Positions 56,373 through 64,000 of a stretch of DNA of 64,000 nucleotides are shown here, in pieces. This DNA comes from Methyloprofundus sedimenti (GTDB taxonomy: Bacteria; Pseudomonadota; Gammaproteobacteria; Methylococcales; Methylomonadaceae). Made by a program: the position numbers and the translations under genes. The first letter of the stretch is position 1; the number at the start of each line of letters is the position of its first letter. The notes beneath the pieces are model-generated. The model was not told where the DNA came from, searched no databases, and saw only the letters and a list, made by a program, of their open reading frames with translations. The stretch spans positions 1-64,000 of the forward strand of contig NZ_LPUF01000006.1 of the NCBI RefSeq assembly GCF_002072955.1. The letters run 5' to 3'.

Positions 56373-57212
56373 TTAAGCGGCTTCTTTCTCCGCTTGGATT
56401 GGGGTTAAATAATTGTTATAACTATGTACACGGAAACTATTGTAATACTTGATGTATTGCATAATATCTTTCTCTGCCTGTTCATAAGATGAATAAAAAG
56501 TCTTAGGCATCCATTCAGATTTAAAGCTTCTAAAACAACGCTCCATAGGTGCATTATCCCAACAGTTACCACGCCGACTCATGCTTTGCTTGATCTCATA
56601 TTCCGACAATTGCTGCTGGAATACCTTACTGGTGTAATGGCACCCCTGATCAGAATGAAACATCAAGTTCTTGGGCTCTCCTCTAGCCGCATAAGCTAAT
56701 TTTAACGCTCGTGTAGTCAATACTGAGTCAGGACTAGTTGAGCAAGCCCACCCCACGATACGGCGCGCATTTAAATCAATCACCAATGCTAAATATATCC
56801 AGCCTGTACCCGACCAAATATAGGTGACATCACCACACCAAACTTGATTAGCCAGTTCGGTAGAAAATTCACGGTTTAAGTGGTTATCCGCTATGTTTGA
56901 TGGCTTTTCAGCCACCTTGTAACGATGTGCGCCTGGCTGTTTACTTGTCAGCTCCGCTTCTTGCATTAAACTCCGTGTTTTGAAGCGTCCAACAGATTCA
57001 CCTTGCTGTTTTAATTGAGCAGAAAGGGTACGACTCCCCGCTGAACTGCGGCTCGCTTCATGTAACGCAATAACCTTGGATTTTAACCTGTCTCGCTCAG
57101 GATCTGCCTTGTTTGCATGCTTACGGTGGTAGTTGTAACTACTACGACTCATCTCAAATGTTTGCAATAATTCGCATTGTTTGTATTGCTCTCTTAACTC
57201 ATCAATTAGCAT
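56373..57212 (-). CDS. IS3-family transposase OrfB
   Basis: A 279-aa catalytic part with an rve integrase domain. The N-terminal HTH_21 region is MSRSSYNYHRKH. The DDE residues are in VWCGDVTYIW, LMFHSDQGCHYTS and NAPMERCFRSFKSEW (with spacing D..D-35-E). It has no internal stop. It starts on an ATG that overlaps the orfA stop by one base, and can also be reached by frameshift from orfA at 57251-57257. Confidence 0.93.
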   Translation of the reverse strand: MLIDELREQYKQCELLQTFEMSRSSYNYHRKHANKADPERDRLKSKVIALHEASRSSAGSRTLSAQLKQQGESVGRFKTRSLMQEAELTSKQPGAHRYKVAEKPSNIADNHLNREFSTELANQVWCGDVTYIWSGTGWIYLALVIDLNARRIVGWACSTSPDSVLTTRALKLAYAARGEPKNLMFHSDQGCHYTSKVFQQQLSEYEIKQSMSRRGNCWDNAPMERCFRSFKSEWMPKTFYSSYEQAEKDIMQYIKYYNSFRVHSYNNYLTPIQAEKEAA

Positions 57213-57514
57213 TAAAATTGATACACGTCCGATATTAAGAGAGCTGAAGCCTTTTTTAAAATTTCTTTTTCCCTTGTTAATTTCTTTATTTGGGCTTCCA
57301 GGTCTTGAATCTTTTGCTGATCAGAAGTAATCGCTCGGCTTCCTTTTGGCGTAACACCATGACGCTCTTCTTTTAATTGAGTGACCCAACGGCGCATTGC
57401 TGTAGTTCCAACGCCCATAGCTTCGCAAGCATCATTTATGGAATATGCCTGATCTAATACCAGACTGGCCGCTTCATGTTTAAATTCTGTTGTATAACTT
57501 TTTCGTTTACTCAT
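57212..57514 (-). CDS. IS3-family transposase OrfA (HTH protein) with frameshift site
   Basis: A 100-aa protein with an IS3-type helix-turn-helix (YTTEFKHEAASLVLDQAYSINDACEAMGVGTTAMRRWV) and a C-terminal leucine-zipper-like coiled coil (KIQDLEAQIKKLTREKEILKKA). At 57257-57251 on the minus strand the sequence is A AAA AAG in frame, the standard slippery heptamer of IS3 elements. A -1 slip there enters the orfB frame without a stop, giving the OrfAB fusion transposase. Confidence 0.93.
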   Translation of the reverse strand: MSKRKSYTTEFKHEAASLVLDQAYSINDACEAMGVGTTAMRRWVTQLKEERHGVTPKGSRAITSDQQKIQDLEAQIKKLTREKEILKKASALLISDVYQF

Positions 57515-57616
57515 TGGTCTGCATCTTTGATTAAGGGGTTATTATAAACTCCTATCGTTTAGTACAGGATTATTAGACCACTACAAGAATCCATTCATGC
57601 GATTGCTGAGCGATAT

Positions 57617-58957
<1,341 letters not shown>

Positions 58958-59767
58958 TCATAAAGCTGGCCTTACTTCTCTACACTTCGGATACCCACTA
59001 CATCCCCAAAACTGCTTCCCCTGATTATCACCACGCTTAGCAGTTCTCAATACCATTGCTTCTCCACATTTAGGACAAGTATTCGCAGCGTTTTTTAGTA
59101 CGGGCTTAACTTCTATTGGACGTTGCTTTTCAGCAACTAACGTTTTGACATGCTTAACATGATCTCTATGAGTTTTAAGTGATGGCTTTAATCTACCAGT
59201 AGATATTTGGGCACAAATATCCTTAACTTCAGATTCAGTGAATACCGATTGAGTTTTGTTTTTGATGTATCGAATATAGCCACCAGCATAAACGACATTA
59301 TCCGGCATAACCGTTTTAAAGGTGCTGTCGCCAACAAAAACGACAATGGAAAATATCGTGCTTGGCTCAATGTTTAGAGCAGCTTGCAATGTTTGAGTAT
59401 GCTTATAATTTTGATGTAGTGGGTTCTGGAATTTAGAAGTATGGCGGTAAATCTTCTGAGTCCATGTTTTTTGATTTTCACTGCCAAAGATCCAGCCTTT
59501 CATATTCTTGGTTTCAATAACGAAAACACCATCCCTGGAAACAATTACATGGTCTATTTGGGTAGTTCCGTCTTCAGTTGGAAGTGTGACATTTTTAAAT
59601 AAAGTGTACTTACTCTTATCGAGTAGAAACTTAGCTGCTAAATTTACCTGCAGCTCTCCAATAACGCCTTTCATAAAAGATGTCTTTAGAAAACTAATAG
59701 CGAGAAGGGCAGGGATTAGCCACCAATAGGCAGCAAAAAGTTGTTCAAAGATAGATGTCATATTCAT
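58958..59767 (-). CDS. NERD-domain protein with topoisomerase-type zinc finger
   Basis: A 269-aa protein. One membrane helix (about residues 10-28) precedes a NERD nuclease-related domain: GVIGELQVNLAAKFLL, QIDHVIVSRDGVFVIETKNMKGWIFG (the D..ETK catalytic-type set) and TIFSIVVFVGD. A C-terminal zinc ribbon follows, CPKCGEAMVLRTAKRGDNQG then CSGYPKCR, as found in DNA topoisomerase I. NERD proteins are presumed nucleic-acid processing enzymes. Its start lies 15 bp after the cold-shock/Excalibur gene, so both are co-transcribed. Confidence 0.9.
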   Translation of the reverse strand: MNMTSIFEQLFAAYWWLIPALLAISFLKTSFMKGVIGELQVNLAAKFLLDKSKYTLFKNVTLPTEDGTTQIDHVIVSRDGVFVIETKNMKGWIFGSENQKTWTQKIYRHTSKFQNPLHQNYKHTQTLQAALNIEPSTIFSIVVFVGDSTFKTVMPDNVVYAGGYIRYIKNKTQSVFTESEVKDICAQISTGRLKPSLKTHRDHVKHVKTLVAEKQRPIEVKPVLKNAANTCPKCGEAMVLRTAKRGDNQGKQFWGCSGYPKCREVRPAL

Positions 59768-59782
59768 TATTACTTTTAACTC

Positions 59783-60361
59783 TTAAAATTGTCGCTCGCA
59801 GGGAATACCGTCACCATCGCCATCCATTTTAGTGCCAGGACAATGACCAAGATAAAATACAGCTTCTTCATAAGAGTCCATTTCTGTACACCAAACTTTA
59901 CCTTGGCATTGGAATCTTTCTATTTGTCTTATTGGCTGAACTCTCAGTGTAGCACCAGGGTGAGTTACTGAAGGTTCTTGTGAAACTTTGTTATAAATAA
60001 AAACAGCTATGCCAACGAAAATAACAGCGGGTAAAAAATTAAAGTTATTCTTTGGTTTTGCCGTTTTTCTATATGCTCTTGGCTTAGTACGAGTTGGGAT
60101 TTGTTTCTCGCGTTTATATTTTATAGGCTCTAAAGTAAGTATTTGCCTAACGCCTTCAATCCTGGCATTAACTGCACGGGTTTTACCGTTAGTATCAGTC
60201 CCTATTTCATAATGAATAATATCGCCAATAACTGGCTTACGTCCCATGCCCTTAAATGCTGTAATATGGATAAAAATATCACTTTTGCCATTTTCCGGGG
60301 TTATAAAGCCAAATCCTTTAGCATCAATCCAGCGTATTAATTTTCCTTTCTTAGTTTCCAT
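59783..60361 (-). CDS. Cold-shock-domain, membrane helix and Excalibur-domain fusion protein
   Basis: A 192-aa three-part protein. Residues about 3-70 are a cold-shock domain with KGFGFITPENGKSDIFIHITAF (RNP1/RNP2-type nucleic-acid strands). A basic linker leads to a membrane helix (about 108-124, FLPAVIFVGIAVFIYNKV). The C-terminus is an Excalibur domain with YLGHCPGTKMDGDGDGIPCE, a DxDxDGxxCE calcium motif and two Cys. The topology would put the nucleic-acid domain inside and the Excalibur part outside. The function is unknown; co-transcription with the NERD protein points to nucleic-acid handling at the membrane. Confidence 0.88.
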   Translation of the reverse strand: METKKGKLIRWIDAKGFGFITPENGKSDIFIHITAFKGMGRKPVIGDIIHYEIGTDTNGKTRAVNARIEGVRQILTLEPIKYKREKQIPTRTKPRAYRKTAKPKNNFNFLPAVIFVGIAVFIYNKVSQEPSVTHPGATLRVQPIRQIERFQCQGKVWCTEMDSYEEAVFYLGHCPGTKMDGDGDGIPCERQF

Positions 60362-60943
60362 TATTCAATTTTCTCATAATAACAGAACATCCCTTTAGCT
60401 CAATTGACGATAATGATAGGGTATTCCACCACTCCATAAAATGAAAGCTATTGTGCTGGAGGTGGTACATCGAGGTCAACAAAACTTTTTCTGATTACCC
60501 ACAAGCTTCAGCTATCTTTAAAACATGCGTATAAATCTAATGAAGCCCGTATGACGTTTACGGAATGTGGGGAATAGGTGCCATGAATATCCCGTATTCC
60601 GCTAGCGCCATAACGCGCTACAAAGAATTTTAGTTATAGGCTGGAAGTTATACGTAATCAGGAAACTTTTAGAAACCTCGACCCTGAAATTAAACGTAAC
60701 CCACAAAACTGATTCATACCAGTGAATTGCTAGCGATCACACGTTAATAAGGTAAAAAGCAATAATTGTTTTTTGGTTGCTGCAGTTTTGTATACACAGC
60801 TTCTCTTGCAATAGCGAAAAATCGTATATATAAATCAAAAGGGTCATATATTAATAACGCCACTTTTCAATGTAAATTTTGCATTAACACTAGAAAGCTC
60901 TAGCGTAGAGCATTGATGCCAACTCTTTATTAAGATCTGTCAA
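60362..60943. other. Intergenic 582 bp, no gene recognised
   Basis: AT-rich, with no coding frame on either strand and no tRNA-like fold. It includes the promoter region of the cold-shock/NERD pair at the left and the end of hslO at the right. Confidence 0.45.
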
Positions 60944-61819
60944 TTAATGCTGGGTTTTACTGTGAGGCTGAACCACGGCCCCTAAAAAAACGCGCGCTAT
61001 ATCAACTTTATCAAAATGATATTTTGCACTACAAAACTCGCAGTCAGCAATGATCTCTCCATGCTCGGCCAGAATTTCATCTACTGTTTCGCGGCCCAGC
61101 GATAATAACGTCGTTTCGACTTTTTCAGCCGAGCAGCGACATTTGAAGCTAATCGGTTCTGCAGCAAACAGGCGTACTTGTTCTTCATTAAATAAGCGGT
61201 GTAATACCTCTTCACAAGATAGTGATAGCAATTCCTGTTCGGTAATGGTATTGGCTAAAGCCTCAATACGTTGCCAGTCTTCCCGAGTCTGTTCATCTTG
61301 CTGTGCAGGCAGTTCTTGAATAAACAAAGCAGCGGCCTGATTTTTATTGGCAAATATCCATAGCCGGGTGTTCAATTGTTCAGATTGTGCAAAGTAGGCT
61401 TCTACTGCTTCGGCAAGACGTGATCCTGTTAACGGCACGATTCCCTGATATGGATCGCCAGAAGTTGGTTCTATGGTTAACACCAGTCGGCCAGAACCTA
61501 ATAATTCAGGTAGACTGTCACCGGAAATAGTCTCATCGCAACGAGCCCAGCCTCGAATTTCTCTGTTATTTGTACTTTGAGCAACCAGTGATTTTAATGG
61601 CCCATCTCCCTGGACCTGGATAATCAAATTGCCATCAAATTTAATTGTTGCAGAAAGTAACGTTGCCGCAGCAAGGGCTTCTCCTAATATTTGCTTGACT
61701 GCATCCGGATATTGGTGATGTTGTTTTGCTGCTTGCCAGCTAGCGGATAAATTTAACCATTCGCCTCGAACGGCTAATCCATCAAATAAAAAACGGCGTA
61801 AAACATCTTTTTCTTGCAT
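60944..61819 (-). CDS. hslO: 33-kDa chaperonin Hsp33
   Basis: A 291-aa redox-regulated holdase chaperone. The C-terminal zinc switch shows CRC (in FKCRCSAEKV) and CEFC, the four Cys that bind zinc in the reduced state and form disulfides under oxidative stress. N-terminal DVLRRFLFDGLAVRGEWL and the middle GDGPLKSLVAQ are typical. It protects unfolding proteins in the cytoplasm. A single-gene unit; queC is divergent. Confidence 0.95.
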   Translation of the reverse strand: MQEKDVLRRFLFDGLAVRGEWLNLSASWQAAKQHHQYPDAVKQILGEALAAATLLSATIKFDGNLIIQVQGDGPLKSLVAQSTNNREIRGWARCDETISGDSLPELLGSGRLVLTIEPTSGDPYQGIVPLTGSRLAEAVEAYFAQSEQLNTRLWIFANKNQAAALFIQELPAQQDEQTREDWQRIEALANTITEQELLSLSCEEVLHRLFNEEQVRLFAAEPISFKCRCSAEKVETTLLSLGRETVDEILAEHGEIIADCEFCSAKYHFDKVDIARVFLGAVVQPHSKTQH

Positions 61820-61949
61820 AGCTAGGTGTCGTATATTGGTTTGTATTAGCGCATATTATAGCTTTACTTATTCAGTCTGCGCAGGGATATTCAATTGATT
61901 ACTTATAGTCAGTATAATAGCAATACAGGAACTTAACTATTCAAGCAAT

Positions 61950-62639
61950 ATGACAAAAAAAGCAATTATCTTATTATCGGGCGGACTAGACTCGGTCACT
62001 GTCCTGGCGATGGCAAAACGGCAAGGCTATACCGTCTATGCCTTGAGTTTTGATTATGGACAAAAACATAATGCAGAACTTATTTCCGCCAGAAAAATAG
62101 CACCAGACTATCAAGTCGCAGTACACAAAGTGATTAAACTGGGGCTGGGTGAAATTGGCGGGTCAGCTTTAACAGATGATGCCTTAAATGTCCCTGTTAC
62201 ACCCCAAACAGGGATCCCCGTCACTTATGTGCCTGCCAGGAATACCGTATTTTTATCGTTTGCTCTGGGCTGGGCTGAGGTGTTAGATGCACATGATATT
62301 TTTATTGGTGTTAATGCGGTGGATTATTCTGGTTATCCCGATTGTCGTCCACAGTTTATTGAGGCCTTTCAGGCGCTGGCAAATGTTGCTACCAAAGCGG
62401 GTGTAGAAGGGCATAAAATTAAAATACATGCGCCCCTTATTCATATGAGTAAGGGTGAAATTATACAGAGTGGCATTGAATTACAGGTCAATTATGCACA
62501 GACTGTATCCTGTTACGCGGCTAGCCCGGAAGGCTTTGCTTGTGGTGAATGCGATGCCTGTCGCTTAAGGAAAACAGGGTTTGCCGAGGCTGGAGTGCCT
62601 GATCCGACACGTTATCAGGCTGGATGTGCTGGCGAATAG
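61950..62639 (+). CDS. queC: 7-cyano-7-deazaguanine synthase
   Basis: A 229-aa enzyme that turns 7-carboxy-7-deazaguanine into preQ0 with ATP and ammonia, for queuosine. The PP-loop is [15 protein letters not shown]. The zinc Cys set is [24 protein letters not shown] near the C-terminus. [24 protein letters not shown] is a conserved substrate loop. Followed by the ubiquinone hydroxylase gene after 85 bp. Confidence 0.96.
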   Translation: MTKKAIILLSGGLDSVTVLAMAKRQGYTVYALSFDYGQKHNAELISARKIAPDYQVAVHKVIKLGLGEIGGSALTDDALNVPVTPQTGIPVTYVPARNTVFLSFALGWAEVLDAHDIFIGVNAVDYSGYPDCRPQFIEAFQALANVATKAGVEGHKIKIHAPLIHMSKGEIIQSGIELQVNYAQTVSCYAASPEGFACGECDACRLRKTGFAEAGVPDPTRYQAGCAGE

Positions 62640-62724
62640 CCGCTGTTTTATAATAATGATTGGCAATCATCAGCATAGTTCATGGTGCTATAATTATCGG
62701 CTTGGCTGGTAGAGGAATGTTGAA

Positions 62725-63939
62725 ATGAAAGAAGAATATGATGTAATCATTGTTGGCGGTGGCATGGTCGGTGCTGTAGTTGCCTGTGCTCTGGGTAATA
62801 GTGATTTAAAGGTCGCTCTGATTGAACAAGCTATGCCCGAAGAATTTTCTCCTGAGCAGGCGCATGATTTGCGCGTTTCTGCTTTAAGCATTGCTTCACA
62901 ACAAATTCTACAAACTGTCGGTGCATGGGATGCTGTAATCGCCATGCGTATGTGTCCTTTTAAACGAATGCGTGTATGGGAAACTGCTGGTGATACCGAA
63001 TTTAATAGTGATGCTATCGCTTATGATGCTTTAGGTTATATCGTTGAAAATCGTGTGACTCAACTGGCCTTACTGCAAAGAGCGCAGGAATTTTCTAATA
63101 TTGATTTTTTATGTCCCTCTATTATCAGGAAAATTCATTATGCCGATGGCAAAGGCAGTATACAGCTGGATGATGGCCGGGTTTTGTCCGCCAAAGTATT
63201 GGTCGGTGCAGATGGTGGCCAATCGCGATTAAGACAAACTGTGGGTGTGGGTGTGACTAGTTGGGATTATCAGCAACATGCAATGGTTATCTATGTAGAA
63301 ACGGACTATGAGCAACAGGATATTACCTGGCAGCGTTTTGTACCGACCGGACCGCAGGCTTTCTTGCCTTTATCGGGGAATTATGGCTCTATCGTCTGGT
63401 ATAACACGCCTGACGAAGTTCGGCGTTTAAAGACTTTATCTGACGAAGAATTACTGATTGAATTAACAAAAACCTTTCCTGACTGTCTGGGGAAAATTAA
63501 TAAGATTCTAGGTGTCGCCAGTTTTCCTTTAAAGCGCCAGCATGCACAGGAATATGTGAAACAGGGTATAGCATTAGTTGGCGATGCAGCGCATATGATT
63601 AACCCCCTGGCAGGTCAGGGGGTTAATATAGGTTTGCTGGATGCCGCAATGCTGGCAGAAGTGTTAATTGAGGCCAGTAATAAAGGTAAAAATATTGCAG
63701 ATGTAGCGGTGCTCAAGAGATACGAACGGTTAAGGCGCAACGAAAACCTAAAAATGATGACGGTAATGGATCTGTTTTATCGCATCTTTAGTAACACAGT
63801 GATGCCCGTTAAATTTTTCAGGAATTTAGGCCTGGGCTTGGCTGAGCGTATGACTCCGCTTAAAAATAAAGTAATGCGTGGTGCAATGGGTCTGGAAGGG
63901 CGCTTACCTAAATTAGCAAAAGGTGAAACGATTATTTAA
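62725..63939 (+). CDS. UbiH/UbiF-family FAD-dependent hydroxylase
   Basis: A 404-aa flavin monooxygenase. The FAD motif is DVIIVGGGMVGAVVACALG, the middle LVGADGGQSRLRQTVGVGV is the DG motif, and ALVGDAAHMINPLAGQGVNIGLLDAAMLAEVL is the GD motif with the UbiH-type Pro-Leu-Ala-Gly-Gln-Gly run. It hydroxylates a ubiquinone precursor ring; whether it is UbiH, UbiF/UbiI or VisC-like cannot be decided here. Its TAA overlaps the next start (TAATG). Confidence 0.9.
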   Translation: MKEEYDVIIVGGGMVGAVVACALGNSDLKVALIEQAMPEEFSPEQAHDLRVSALSIASQQILQTVGAWDAVIAMRMCPFKRMRVWETAGDTEFNSDAIAYDALGYIVENRVTQLALLQRAQEFSNIDFLCPSIIRKIHYADGKGSIQLDDGRVLSAKVLVGADGGQSRLRQTVGVGVTSWDYQQHAMVIYVETDYEQQDITWQRFVPTGPQAFLPLSGNYGSIVWYNTPDEVRRLKTLSDEELLIELTKTFPDCLGKINKILGVASFPLKRQHAQEYVKQGIALVGDAAHMINPLAGQGVNIGLLDAAMLAEVLIEASNKGKNIADVAVLKRYERLRRNENLKMMTVMDLFYRIFSNTVMPVKFFRNLGLGLAERMTPLKNKVMRGAMGLEGRLPKLAKGETII

Positions 63940-64000
63940 TGAATAATTCGATTGCATTTAGAACTCTTTTATTTAAAGAGGTTCGTCGTTTTACACGGAT
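63939..64000 (+). CDS. ABC-2 type permease, N-terminal fragment (cut by window edge)
   Basis: An ATG overlapping the previous stop begins MNNSIAFRTLLFKEVRRFTR and runs off the window. The TLL.KEVRRF start is typical of YadH-type ABC exporter permeases. Only 20 codons are visible, so the family call is tentative. Confidence 0.5.
   Translation, partial: MNNSIAFRTLLFKEVRRFTR

Overview
The window comes from a gammaproteobacterium with moderate-to-low GC. The best evidence is the chromosomal gene order lptM-lysA-dapF-DUF484-xerC (13.3-17.1 kb), together with hslO, queC, a ubiH-type hydroxylase, yjgA and DUF2333/DUF4389 genes. A methanotroph-like (Methylococcales) host is my inference from the overall gene mix; no methane-oxidation gene lies in the window to prove it.

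Layout. 0-3.1 kb: 3' part of a group II intron (maturase plus RNA domains V/VI), then a divergent tungstate-type binding protein and ABC ATPase without a permease. 3.5-7.9 kb: RND efflux pump and adaptor. 8.5-10.9 kb: a small Cys-rich protein and dihydroxyacetone kinase subunits DhaL and DhaK, encoded tail to tail. 11.1-13.3 kb: a 160-bp palindromic repeat and a TRAP permease pair. 13.3-24.9 kb: housekeeping genes (lysine/DAP synthesis, XerC, Pol IV, YjgA, an MscS-type channel, an M20 amidohydrolase, an esterase). 25.1-30.7 kb: a large glycosidase, a broken repeat-containing membrane protein and an ISL3-family IS with a perfect 8-bp target duplication. 30.9-44.4 kb: an M16 lipoprotein protease, an ATP-grasp-like protein, pssA-leuA, uracil-DNA glycosylase-rimI, a frameshifted polysaccharide deacetylase, a UbiB-family kinase and nadE. 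44.6-53.3 kb: quinol-type nitric oxide reductase with a decayed flavodoxin-reductase-like gene in front of it, then a compact redox/sulfur-type cluster (beta-propeller, OsmC, DUF1641, SQR-like flavoprotein, ferredoxin, DUF4242, rhodanese, TetR). 53.3-57.6 kb: an IS4-family IS and a katG remnant cut by an IS3-family IS. 57.6-64.0 kb: adenine deaminase, a NERD protein, a cold-shock/Excalibur fusion, hslO, queC, a ubi hydroxylase and the start of an ABC-2 permease.

The most promising unexplained system is the 49.0-53.3 kb cluster. Three promoter regions in it (before DUF4242, before the rhodanese gene and before tetR) share a GACC(A/G)GTCAT operator-like motif, and two of them sit directly behind an intrinsic terminator. 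This suggests a TetR regulon of separate transcription units, possibly handling reactive sulfur species. The window also shows active decay: a truncated katG with two frameshift lesions, an NAD-reductase remnant with two internal stops, a frameshifted deacetylase, and three IS elements plus a group II intron. No tRNA, rRNA or CRISPR array was found.
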